A stretch of 22,192 bases of DNA, taken from positions 1 through 22,192 of the forward strand of contig LRSR01009468.1 of the NCBI GenBank assembly GCA_001579985.1. Direction: 5' to 3'. The DNA is from Hypsibius dujardini. Its lineage: Eukaryota; Tardigrada; Eutardigrada; Parachela; Hypsibiidae. The notes under the pieces are model-generated. The model was not told the origin of the DNA and searched no databases. It saw only the letters and a list, made by a program, of their open reading frames with translations. A program made the translations under genes and the position numbers. Below, one piece after another: positions 1-9,666 of this stretch. The stretch's first letter is position 1, and each line of letters opens with the position of its first letter.

Positions 1-241
1 GGAAAGGGGAAAAAACTCCGGTAAATATTTAAAATCATTAAGTGCTCATGAAATAATTGGCATGAAACCGACAACACACTACTGCGGTACTCGCAAAATG
101 TCACGCATTCACGTCTGACGCGCCACTATCAATCAACAGTCGCTGCGTTTCGGCTATTACAAAGACGTCTACCAAGAAAAGTCCGATGGACAGCAGGATA
201 CGGGATTGCACGATCAGGCCGCCGGTAGTATGTCCCTCATG
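1..241. other. 3' flank of the PBDC1 homologue, no gene seen
   Basis: This stretch follows the stop codon of the minus-strand PBDC1 homologue and would hold its 3' untranslated region. I see no AATAAA or ATTAAA on the minus strand here. Short open frames on the plus strand around 186-422 run antisense to the last PBDC1 exon and show no family resemblance. Confidence 0.4.
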
Positions 242-1543
242 TCACGCTGTGGCCGCGGCAGTCGGTGGAAACTTGCCACGCAGACCGTCGTTGAAGCCGC
301 GACGGTTGCGAGCCACTTCAATCACGAGAAACTCCAAACGAGGCACGATCAATCTGCGAACACAAACCAAAAACCTTTTAACATCCAATAGGAACGAGCA
401 AAATGACCCAGGTCCTCCATAGCTGGTGGACAAGGACTTCGGGCAACTGAAGCTCGCACAAATCAAAACCACATCCAAATAAAAAATAAAGCCAATGGAA
501 TCGATCAATCAAGCAGGAGAGCAAACAATTAAAATCAACACGAAAATGGTTCCATTGTATTAGTGTTACTTACTGTTATGATCAATCAAGTGACTCAACT
601 GGTGTTGTTTAAATATATTTAAAATGAAAAGGGATTTAAATAGCGCAAAATTTTTCAGAACTGTGAGATATGATTATTTTACATTTAAATAATACTACAA
701 GGCAAGATAAAAAGGCAACAGCGACCGTCAATCCGCACCGACCAGTGAGCGATTTCGTTGCAGACCTATGCAGAGACTCACGTATTGTTCTCGGAGTAGT
801 CGCCAGCCGCATCGATGCGCAGCAGCGTGGCGTAGTTGAAGTCGGCCACCTCCGTCTCCAACGGCTTCATCCACTCACGCCACTTCTCCTTGGCGTCGGC
901 CGACTTTAACTGATCCTCAATCAACGGCGACAGCTGAAAGTCCGGAAAGCTCGCCTCGAACGTCGAATACATCTTGTCGTCCTGTTCTGTCAGGCGCAAG
1001 GTGCGCGGATCCACCTACAAGAAAAGAAACCCAAATACCGTCAGAGAAAGACCGCAAACTGTGCCAGGTTGTTGCTTGATTGATGTATAAAGTGCATGTA
1101 CGGAATCAATCTTTAAATTCCATAACAGACACAATTTTCAACCATAAAGCCACAATAACCCAAGATAAGCTGAAATAAACCGAAATATAAGCAGTAAGCA
1201 CTGTTGTTTCATTGAAACAGTGACATTTTTCATCAGTTAGCCGTTTTCAAGAAATCTGATGTCGAAGCAAAAAGCTTGAGCTTGATTGATGAGTTGGCGC
1301 GATGGGCAATTTCACTGATGATCATTTGGTTGATTGGTTGATCAATCAATCGCAATATTCGTTGTGGCTCAATCTATCGCGCCTTACCGATCGCACTAAG
1401 TTGAAGTGCACTTCGGCGTGCTCGACCGCTTTCATAGCCCACAGGAACTCAACCTCAGGGTCGTTAACATAATTCTCCGCGGGAGCTTGGAGGTGAAAGG
1501 CCACCGACCGGGCCTCATCACTCACAAATCCGTCGCCTTCCAT
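242..1543 (-). CDS. PBDC1: PBDC1 homologue (polysaccharide biosynthesis domain-containing protein 1), 3 exons
   Basis: Exons on the minus strand are 1543-1388, 1014-782 and 353-242. Lengths of 156, 233 and 112 bp give 501 bp, a 166-aa protein. Donors are GTAAGG and GTGAGT; acceptors are TTGTAG and TTCGCAG; phases 0 and 2 match. Three blocks match human PBDC1 in order: PAENYVNDPEVEFLWAMKA and HAEVHFNLVRS (exon 1), SADAKEKWREW and VADFNYATLLRID (exon 2), VPRLEFLVIEVARNRRGFN (exon 3). The human protein is longer because of a Glu/Lys-rich tail that is missing here; this one stops after a short Ala/Thr end. Known of the family: the yeast relative (YPL225W/Chp1) is a ribosome-associated chaperone for newly made eEF1A, so a cytosolic role is expected. 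The start is the first Met of the open frame and fits the family's N-terminus. It is divergent from TOP3B. Confidence 0.9.
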
Positions 1544-2484
1544 TCCAGAATGTGAGCGTGCGCGCGGTCAAGTCAAAAACGCAGAAGTAACTACCAACGA
1601 AATTCGCGGAGTTCAAGAAGCGAATTGATTATTGAAATTATTATAACAGAGAAAGATATTCCGAGGAAAACAAAATTATCCGAGGTCGCTGTTGTTTTAT
1701 CGGGTTTTCCCCCATCGTTGTTCATTTGATTGCTTGTTATTGACAGTGCACTCAGGGACGCCACAAGACTGCGAAGAGTGTGCCTGTGCTGGTGACTTGA
1801 TCCTTACTGCCGGCTCACACCGCAATATTACTAATGCTGCCTTCGTGTTTGTGTTTTTGAGATACATTTTTGTATTAAATATTTCAATTCCGTCAGTGAG
1901 ATCGTCCAACACGGGTATCTCCCACGTCCCAATCACCTTTTGTAGATGCCAGTACAATCAGATTTGATGATTGATTTCGGGAGTTCCACCCCGAGGGCTG
2001 CATGCATCCAAGTCCCGGGGAATTGATTTAGAATCGTTCACTTTTCTCTTACTTGTGTTCATTTTTCTTCACCGGGAATTTTTAATATATTCCGCAGTCC
2101 TTTTCACCGATCTGGCGATTTCGACCTTATCTTTCTAGTACAAATTTATTAGAAGGGTTCAGCACCGGGAATACCTTCTAGTGGCGTGTTCCACGGTCAG
2201 TGATCAGACTCTTCGCTTCGTTGTACGAGTGTTTGAAGTACCACACAACCGGCAAAAACCTTGCGCTGACCGAATTAAGCATTTTAACTCGCAGCTGTGT
2301 ACAACAGCCATACGTCAAACGAGTGTAATGGCTTAACTCGGTTGGCGTAAGGTTTTTGTCACGTGTGTATTTTCTCCTTTTAAATTCAAAAATAAATAAT
2401 TTAGCACTTGGATTTGTGCAGTAAACATATTTTACTAGCGTTATGCTATTCAAACTGATAATATCTACAAAATTATTTGTGCTG

Positions 2485-2508
2485 TTCACTGATTTTTCAA
2501 TCAGTGAA
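2485..2508. repeat. Perfect 10-bp hairpin
   Basis: TTCACTGATT (2485-2494) and AATCAGTGAA (2499-2508) are perfect inverted copies around a 4-nt loop, TTTC. It lies 245 bp upstream of the TOP3B start codon. Its function is unknown; it could be chance in AT-rich DNA. Confidence 0.6.
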
Positions 2509-2714
2509 AAATTGTTTTTTGCTTCGGAAGATTCACTTGATACAGTTTGGTGAATTGATTGATTTGGCCTATTGTAGTTCCAAAATATAATGTTGCGTGA
2601 GTGCTAGGTTGATTGATTGCTGTGAGGCTCTGTATTAGCTAAAATATGTCGGCTGATTGATTGATTTTTAAGTTGTGTTGTGTCGGTGGTCGTCTTGATT
2701 TGTTTGTTGATTGC

Positions 2715-2728
2715 ATTCTTCCTTGCAG
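2715..2728 (+). promoter_or_regulatory. Splice acceptor-like site just upstream of the TOP3B start
   Basis: A pyrimidine-rich run ending in CTTCCTTGCAG stops at 2728, only 24 nt before the TOP3B ATG. It is a better acceptor than several used inside the gene. Either a noncoding first exon is cis-spliced here, or, if the organism trans-splices as many flatworms do, a spliced leader is added here. The sequence alone cannot separate the two. Confidence 0.45.
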
Positions 2729-2752
2729 GCCCATCCAGGAAAATAAACAGCA

Positions 2753-5700
2753 ATGCGTACTGTTTTGATGGTGGCGGAGAAGCCGTCACTGGCGCAGACG
2801 ATTGCGGAAATCCTCTCCAACGGCAGCCTGAAGAGCAGGAAAGCCTTCAACCGCGCCTGCTCCGTCCATGAGTATGTCGGTCCGTGGCCTTACACCGGCG
2901 AACAGGTCTTCTACAAAATGACTTCCACCTGCGGCCATGTTATGGGCATCGACTTCCCCGGCAAATATGTACGCGATCGTCGGTCTTCTCATTTAGAAAT
3001 AATATTCCGGTAAATTTAAATTTATTTATAACATTACTTTGTAGCATCGAATTTATTTAGTGTATTTATACACTTTATTTACTATTTCTTGTATTTGCCT
3101 AAGATAAATTTATGTATCAGTAGCTTGAAAGTTTCTATTTTATGGTGTTTTTCTCATTTTATTTCGTAAATCTTATGTATTTTTATGTGGGTTCATTTTA
3201 GAGAAATTTTGTTCTAGAATAATTGGGACTCTACGGACCCCGCTGAGCTATTCGACTGCCCGATCCAGCAGAAGGAAGCCACCGCCAGTTTATCTATCCC
3301 ACGACTGCTGAACATCGAAGCCAAAGGAGCGGATTTTCTGGTGTTGTGGCTGGATTGCGATAAGGAAGGGGAGAATATCTGTTTCGAGGTGGTGGATGCT
3401 GTGGTGGGAGCGTTGCGGCCAGCGCCGAGGGATGAGAACATCTATCGTGCCAAGTTCAGTGCGCTGACCAGTAAGGACATCAAGAATGCCATGGCGACTT
3501 TGATTCGGCCAAATAAGAACGAGGCGTTATCAGTGGATGCGCGGATGGAGTTAGATCTGCGAATTGGATGTGCCTTCACTCGCTTCCAGGCACGTAGCCT
3601 CTTGTTTGTCTACCGTTTATGTTTGTGTGTTTATCTGCCTGTCTCTCGGTCTATCTGTCTGCATATCTGGCTGGCTTACTGCCTGCCTATATGTATGTAT
3701 GTATGTCTGTCTATTTGACTGGCTAGCTGTCTGTCTCTCTCTCTGGCTGGCTTACTGTCTGTCTGTCGGTTTATCTGTCGGTTTATCTGTCTGCTTGATC
3801 GTCGAGCTACTGCCGTGGCAGTCTTATCTGGCTAGGTTTAAATTGACTCTGTGTCTATTCGGCTCTCCAGACAAAGTACTTCAACGGAAAATTCGGTGAC
3901 CTGAACAGTGCGACCATTTCCTTCGGACCATGTCAGACACCCACGTTGGCCTTCTGCGTGCGCCGGCATGACGAAATCCAACATTTCAAACCGGAGCCGT
4001 ATTGGGTGCCAACGCCGACCCTTGTCACACCCAGCGGGGAGAAGTTGATGCCGGCCTGGACGAAGCATGCCGTCTTCAACCGCCAAGTCGGTGAATTGAT
4101 CTTGAAGAACTTGAAGGACAGCAAGACGGCTCTGGTGACGTCCATTTCGACGGCGGAGCACACGAAAGCTCGACCGGGTGCACTGAATACTGTGGCGTTG
4201 CTGCGGGTGGCTAGTTCAGGGTTGGGTTTGGCACCGCACCATACCATGCAGCTGGCCGAACGACTCTACACTTCTGGTATGTTCAGAGTGACAAGCATAC
4301 AACGGCACGCAGACAAACAAAAAGAGGATAGATATTCAGATAGACAGACAGACAGCCAACAAACTAACAGACAGACAGACATGCAGGCAAATAGGTAGAA
4401 AGGCAAGCAGATCGTCAAACCCTGAGCTCGGCTAATGTTTTAACCTTCCTGTGGTGGATTTAGGCTATATCAGCTACCCGCGAACAGAGACATCGAGTTA
4501 CCCGGATAATTTCGATTTGAAAGCCGTCGCTCAGGAAATTGGGAAGACCAACATGTACGCCGGCATCGTTCAGGGCATTCTCCAGAAGGGAATTCAAAAA
4601 CCGAAGAAGGGTACCGATGCCGGTGACCATCCGCCCATCACTCCAACAAAAGCTGCCACGGAAGCGGTTCTTGGGGAGTCGTGGAGACTGTATGATTACG
4701 TCTGCCGGCATTTTCTGGCGACCATCATGAACGACTGCAAGTATATGGAGACAACAGCAGCAATTTCGTTGGGGAAGGAAGAATTCAAAATTACTGCGAC
4801 CAAGGTGATTGATCCCGGCTTCACCAAAGTCCTTGAACACCAGGTAAGTGTTGTAGGAATGAAAAATAGCGAGCCTTAAGGCAGATTGACCAGCCGGCAG
4901 GTAGGCAGACATTTAGTCAGATAGACAGTTTAGTATGTGGGTTTTAACAGGCAGTTTCGACGTCCGACATGATGGAGATCAAGGAGAAGATGATACTGAA
5001 GGTGGAAGAGGTCCGGCTAATCGAGAAAAAGACTACTCCACCCGATTACCTCACCGAAAGTGAGCTGATTAAGCTGATGGAGGAAAACTCAGTAGGAACA
5101 GACGCGAGTATTCCTGTACACATTAACAACATCTGTCAGCGGAACTACGTCACTGTCAGTCCGACCGGTCGGAAGCTCATCCCCACCACGTTGGGCATCA
5201 TGCTCGTTCACGGCTACGAGAAGATTGACCCGGACCTGGTTCTTGCGACAATGCGCGGCGCGGTGGAAAAGCAGTTGAACTTGATTGCCATCGGACAGGC
5301 AGACTTCGGTGCGGTTCGCGATCATACTTTGAAGATTTTCAAGGCAAAGTTTCGATACTTTGTGGAGAAGGTGGCACTGATGGAAGGCCTGTTTGAGGGA
5401 TCGTTTACGGCGCTGAATGATTCGGGCAAACCATTTAGCCGGTACTTTCTTCTACTTCCATCTCAAAAGTTCACTCGTCTTTTCTTCTTCTTTTTTTCTC
5501 GTGCCTTTTTAACTTACTGGGTCTTGCTTGTGTTGGTATGTCTGTTTGTCTGTCTACCTGACCTTTGATACCAATTCTGCTTTGATATTAGTCTGTCTCG
5601 CAATCAGTGTGTGAGGCGTGCCTGACTTTCTATTCGTCAGTGTGTTTCATGTCATTTCAGTCATTTGAAGCTTGTCTGTTTGGCCCCTTTTTGTTTGTTT

Positions 5701-7490
5701 TGCGTAACGGAATTTCCATTTTTTTCATCTTTTTTGCTTCGTATCTGTTTGTGTTGGTACCCCTCTTGCCTACGTGTTAGTGAAGCGTATCATGTGCATA
5801 ACCATCTGTCTGTCACTCTGTTCGTCTGTCTGTCTGATATGGGTGCTGTATGTGTGTTCCTCTGCCAGTCAGTTTGCTTATGTTCCGGTCTGTCTGTCTG
5901 TCTTACTTTCTATCTGTCTTTTTCGTGGGTCTCATTCCAAGCCATCTCTTTTCAGATGTGGAAAGTGTCAGCGCTTCATGAAGCTCATCTCCACCCGTCC
6001 ACCGCGCCTTTACTGCGGTTTCTGCAACGAGGCCCTCAACCTCCCCTCCCAAGGCACCATCGGCCTCCACCAGGAGCTGAAATGCCCCCTCGACACCTAC
6101 GATCTGGTCTTCTGGACCACGGCCACCCGTGGCACTCCGCTCTGCCCGTACTGCTACAACAACCCCCCGTTCCCGGACATGCCTAAACTGGCGCCCTGCA
6201 ACAAGTGCACCCACCCGAGCTGCTCGCATTCCATGCTGCAGAACGCGGTGCGCACCTGCTACGGCTGCGACAGCGGCATCCTGGTGCTGGAGACCTCCTC
6301 CGGGCACAAGCGCCGACTCACCTGTAACCAGTGCTCGTTGAAGATACTCCTCGGAGACCTAAAGAGGGTTCGGGTGCGGGTCGACACGTTGTGTGGGAAG
6401 TGCGACGCGCGAACAATTGTGATGGAGAATAAGGAAGGTGTCGAGAAGAGTGGGTGTATCTTCTGCGACGCCGTCATGGCGGAGAAATGCCGGGTGGACT
6501 ATCAGGGACCCAATGAGCGGAGTGGAGGGAGAGGAAGGCGGCAACGCGGTGCGCCGAGGGGGGAACGTGGTGGGCGGGGCTTCCGCGGACGTGGTGGAGG
6601 TAAGAGATCGCTACAGCACTACTTATTTGGGGGGGGGGGTTGTTACTGTATTTTCAGTATAAACAAATTTAAATGTTCTGGTATTAAATTGCATTGCAAT
6701 TACTTAGTCGTTTTTAGTTTAGATTGTTTTTAAATTTTTGTTTTCTTAGTTTTTTTAAGTTTTTTTGCATAGTTTTTTGGGCTGGACAGACACATTTTAA
6801 TTACTAGAAAAATATGAACGAAATTGTCAAACACAAGGACGGGCTGATTATTCGAAATTGTGGATGTGAATAGAATTTATAGGACAAATCCACACAAAAA
6901 CCAACTTCGTTTCATCATAATACGATAGGAATTTTGTCATTCAGAGAGAGAGCAAAAGAAGCTTGCATAATTTATATATGCTTGTTGCTAGCAAGCAAGC
7001 TATATCTTGCTGAATTATCTTATCGTACAAACGGAAGAAACAATGTTAGAACCACTGTTAGGTTCCTTAGTTGATAATGTCTTGGCGTACTTTTAGGATT
7101 TTGCTTTAAATATAAAAAATTTTCAGTGTTTCAGGTTTTGACGAAAACTTTGACTAAATCTGTAATCTCTAATTTCTCCGTAATTAAAAAACAACTACTG
7201 CTACTTAATTTACATACGTTAGATTATTTTTTGGTTTGCTAAGGAAATAACTGAGTTTTTTGTCATCCTTAGCGCCAGCGGGTCCGCCGATGGGTGGGGA
7301 TTTCGGTGGTGGAGCTGTTGGTGGTTTTGATGGACCGCCGAAAGGATTTGGTGGCGGCGGTGGCGGAGGAGATCGTGGAGGCTTCCGTGGAGATCGTGGT
7401 GGAGGGTTCGGTGGACCGCCACGAGGCGGTGCTGGAGGCTTCCGTCGTGGTGGACGCGGTCGTGGACGCGGTGGACGCAATGACTTTTGA
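2753..7490 (+). CDS. TOP3B: DNA/RNA topoisomerase III beta, 7 exons, 908 aa
   Basis: Exons are 2753-2968, 3218-3589, 3871-4276, 4464-4843, 4951-5441, 5956-6599 and 7273-7490, totalling 2727 bp with matched phases (0,0,1,0,2,1). It is a type IA topoisomerase that passes single strands of DNA, and in the beta class RNA; TDRD3 is the known partner. The N-terminal TOPRIM domain has MVAEKPSLAQ at residue 6 and the metal-binding DCDKEGEN at 118-125. The catalytic tyrosine is Tyr336 in YISYPRTET, the same number as in human. GTDASIPVHINNICQRNYV is the conserved core. From residue 622 the tail carries many CxxC pairs (CGKC, CGFC, CPYC, CNKC, CYGC, CNQC, CGKC, CIFC), the zinc-finger region that marks the beta class. 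It ends in an RGG-rich stretch from about residue 811 to 908, split by intron 6. Human TOP3B has 862 residues. Intron 2 starts with GC. No key residue is missing. Confidence 0.96.
3590..3870 (+). other. TOP3B intron 2: GC-AG intron
   Basis: Exon 2 must end at CAG (3587-3589) and exon 3 must begin at ACA (3871) to give the conserved CAFTRFQ-TKYF join in phase 0. The intron then starts GCACGT and ends CTCTCCAG. The nearest GT (GTAGCC at 3595) would shift the frame. CAG before GCxxGT is the usual context of the rare GC donor class. Confidence 0.85.
3615..3800 (+). repeat. CTGT-rich tetranucleotide repeat, TOP3B intron 2
   Basis: Most of intron 2 consists of degenerate CTGT, TATG and GGCT units: repeated TGTCTGTC, three TATG units near 3692-3704, and TGTCTGTCTGTC near 3759-3769. 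An accidental long open frame crosses it. It reads CTGT on the coding strand. Confidence 0.85.
4336..4415 (+). repeat. ACAG tetranucleotide repeat, TOP3B intron 3
   Basis: Runs such as AGACAGACAGACAG (4343-4356) and ACAGACAGACAGAC fill the middle of intron 3 (4277-4463). The unit is the reverse complement of the repeat in intron 2, so in the transcript the two could pair across exon 3. Confidence 0.85.
4880..4930 (+). repeat. Degenerate CAGA/GGCAG repeat, TOP3B intron 4
   Basis: Intron 4 (4844-4950, 107 bp) contains GGCAGATTGACCAG, GGCAGGTAGGCAGAC and CAGATAGACAG, a decayed run in the same orientation as intron 3. Confidence 0.6.
5536..5932 (+). repeat. CTGT tetranucleotide repeat tracts, TOP3B intron 5
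   Basis: Intron 5 (5442-5955) has several CTGT tracts: TCTGTTTGTCTGTCTACC (5540-5557), TCTGTCTGTC (about 5805), CGTCTGTCTGTCTG (5823-5836) and TCTGTCTGTCTGTC (5889-5902). The orientation matches intron 2 and is opposite to introns 3 and 4. The acceptor is CTCTTTTCAG at 5955. Confidence 0.8.
6600..7272 (+). other. TOP3B intron 6, AT-rich, with an 11-G run
   Basis: This is the longest TOP3B intron. It has donor GTAAGA and acceptor TCCTTAG, and it divides the RGG box into two exons. It holds a run of 11 G at 6629-6639 and a 10-bp palindrome TTGCTAGCAA near 6985. I see no coding exon or RNA gene inside it. Confidence 0.75.
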
Positions 7491-7865
7491 TGGTTTCAGG
7501 GAGTTGCCTTTACGTTTTTTGTTAGCTTTGTCTAATTGTTCTGAGACACTGTTTTTTCTAAGTCTTACAGGCGATCATTTGAGCTTGAGTGTGCACATGC
7601 CTGGAAGATATGTTTTTGAGTATTTACTGGAATTGCCTTTAATATCACTTCGGAAGCCGTAAACTTTGTCGCATTCATAAGTCGTCAGTCAAAAATTCAC
7701 GTAGCAGCAGTGGTGCGTGCCCGGCACACTGTACACCCCTTATTTCGCAGCAACAAGGTTGTCGCACATCCGTGGCAGTAGCTGTATGTCCGTACGGAAC
7801 GAACGCTATAGTGGCTGATTCATCAGCACAAATGAGGCAGTCACCTGCCCGTAAAATCTGAGCGG

Positions 7866-7900
7866 ATACGACAGATAGACAGACAGACAGACAGACAGAA
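7866..7900 (+). repeat. (ACAG)n microsatellite
   Basis: ACGACAGATAGACAGACAG and following units make about seven near-perfect tetranucleotide copies. It is the same motif as in TOP3B introns 3 and 4, here downstream of the gene. Confidence 0.85.
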
Positions 7901-8368
7901 AATCCTCCGGAAAATTTTGTTTCGCTCCCATTAAGCCCATACTTGTGTCCACTTGGCCTGGCCTAGTTCACGGACAAATCGGTTAGATGTCTAGTGCAAA
8001 GTGACGGGTGCAGTCCGCGGTAATTTTTTCAGCAAGGCGGAGTTATTTTCGCACAGACATTGCGGGTTCCCAAAGAAAATGGGACAGCAACTCATGATCG
8101 CTTCACAGTTGCCGCCACCAGACGATAGGCTGTACTGTAATCCATTGTTTCATCTATAATTTTCAAAATACAGTTTCATGATGAACAGCCGATATGCTGT
8201 AACCACGTATTTATGTTTATTTATCGCCAAACAGGTGGGGTGTGTACCTAGGCGTAACGGAATTTTCGAAAATAGGAGTGGCTTCTGCGGGGCAGGCGGA
8301 CAATTTTTTACAACGGCAACGTAGTCTTGAGATAAAAAAACGGAACTAGTTATTAGGCCGTAGTTTCT

Positions 8369-9010
8369 CCGGCCGAATAGCCAAGTCAATATCCAGCCGG
8401 ACTTTTACGCTTGAATAGACCAATTACTGTTTAGCCCATTTTACCAGCAATACAGACAAATCACTTAGCTGGATTTCTCTCAACTTGACAATGCAGCGGA
8501 GGGTGTCATACGCAGCTGATTCCGTTTGCTGGTTGAACTTTTCAGACTGTTTGCCAACGCGGAAGACCAGATTTGTCTTCCTACATCATTCACCCCGAAA
8601 CTGCTCAAACTCTTCCCAGTTTTGGGAAGGTTTTCCCGTCTTCATTGAGCAGACGAAACGTTGTGGAAACACTTAAACGAAATACTATGAATGATTGGAA
8701 CACTATAAATCTCGACCGCATGGGTTTTCGTCCTGAGATCTCGCCATCAGTTTCCTTGGAACTGGTATATACTCATAGGTCCCTGCGACCTCTGTGCATT
8801 TTTCACTGTAATTTCACCAAGTTGAATAATCCGCTTCAAAATTGACAGGTGGTCCCATATTGTGAAAGAATTCCGGCTGAGCAGGCCAAATAGTGGCTTA
8901 CCCATGCAGCCAGAGAACATCCGGCTGGATAGTGACTTGGCTATTCAGCCGTGAAAATCCGGCTGGATAGTGACTTAACTATTCAAGCGGAGAAATTCCG
9001 GCCGAATAGC
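8369..9010. repeat. Inverted-repeat element built on CCGGCTGGATA units
   Basis: The left arm 8369-8401 (CCGGCCGAATAGCCAAG and on) is the reverse complement of 8920-8951 (CCGGCTGGATAGTGAC and on) with about two mismatches. The right side carries a second tandem copy at about 8958-8996 (unit of about 38 bp) and a further CCGGCCGAATAGC at 8998-9010. About 520 bp of unremarkable sequence lies between the arms, with no transposase frame. The arrangement suggests a non-autonomous foldback transposon remnant. Confidence 0.55.
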
Positions 9011-9437
9011 TTTAACCTAAGAAAAATCTCGAAAAAGCTTATACAGCACTCCCACCATTGGGGGGGGGGAGGCAGTGGCATAACGAAGGGGGTGCAAAGG
9101 GGCAACTGCAACCCCTTATTTATTTGAGTGGTTGCCGGGGATGCTACTTTTATTTTTTATTAATTTTAAAAGTGCGGTGGATGCTATAATTTTTTTTCTT
9201 CCAGCAAAATTTTAAAAAAAACTGGATATCATCCTCCGCAATCTGTATATATTTTTTTAGATCGGGCTTGCGGGGGTGTAATTTTTGGGTTGGATTTCGA
9301 AATAAATGCATTTTGTCCAATTTGTCCCAGTAAATTCCCCTAGACGTCATGGTGTGGTGCCATGATAAAAGCTGCATGCGCACAGCTGTAGCCTTGACTA
9401 CATTCCGCTGTATACACATGCGGTAGCAGTTTTATCT

Positions 9438-9490
9438 GGACCGAGTTCGAGCCACATGATTTTGCTGGCGCCGTGGCTCGAACTCAGTCC
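9438..9490. repeat. 18-bp inverted repeat with GTTCGAG core
   Basis: GGACCGAGTTCGAGCCAC (9438-9455) and GTGGCTCGAACTCAGTCC (9473-9490) are inverted copies with one mismatch and a 17-nt spacer. AGTTCGAGCC resembles a tRNA B box, but no A box or cloverleaf is visible, so I do not call a tRNA. It sits about 180 bp upstream of the GT23 start codon. Confidence 0.6.
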
Positions 9491-9666
9491 GCATAGAATA
9501 GCTGCCACATCTGTATTTTCATCCGTTGCCGCTAAATTTTGTAACCGTATGATTCACCGACACTTTGTGTTCAGTGTAACCTTCATCCGGTATTGTGGGC
9601 CTCCGAATTGCGGTCTGAACATACGTTGGAATACCTCTCGTGATCTATATATGAGACGGAGGGAAC

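Larger units (their letters stand above)
1544..2752. other. Divergent intergenic region between PBDC1 and TOP3B
   Basis: About 1.2 kb separates the two start codons and should hold both promoters. It is AT-rich. Scattered TGATTGAT runs (for example 2555-2562, 2609-2618 and 2653-2667) continue a motif that also appears inside PBDC1 introns near 1078, 1283 and 1330-1350. Open frames at 1692-1967 and 2178-2489 have no recognisable family and look accidental. I see no convincing TATA box. Confidence 0.4.
7491..9666. other. Intergenic region between TOP3B and the GT23 gene
   Basis: The first part should be the TOP3B 3' untranslated region; I found no canonical AATAAA on the plus strand close to the stop. 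A clean (ACAG) run lies near 7872-7898. An inverted-repeat element occupies about 8369-9010, a run of nine G sits near 9061, and a tight inverted repeat sits at 9438-9490. Open frames here (for example 9150-9419 minus, 9456-9722 plus) match no family I recognise. Confidence 0.4.

Noticed and set aside
3564-3899. Open frames of 111-125 codons across TOP3B intron 2
   Set aside because: They are translations of the CTGT tetranucleotide repeat and run past the exon 2 border fixed by family similarity.
6438-6662. Alternative frames within TOP3B exon 6
   Set aside because: They are shadows of the zinc-finger/RGG coding sequence.
7205-7480. Proline-rich minus-strand frame
   Set aside because: It is the antisense of the glycine/arginine-rich last exon of TOP3B.
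9438-9490. tRNA gene
   Set aside because: Only a B-box-like word is present; no A box, acceptor stem or cloverleaf could be drawn.
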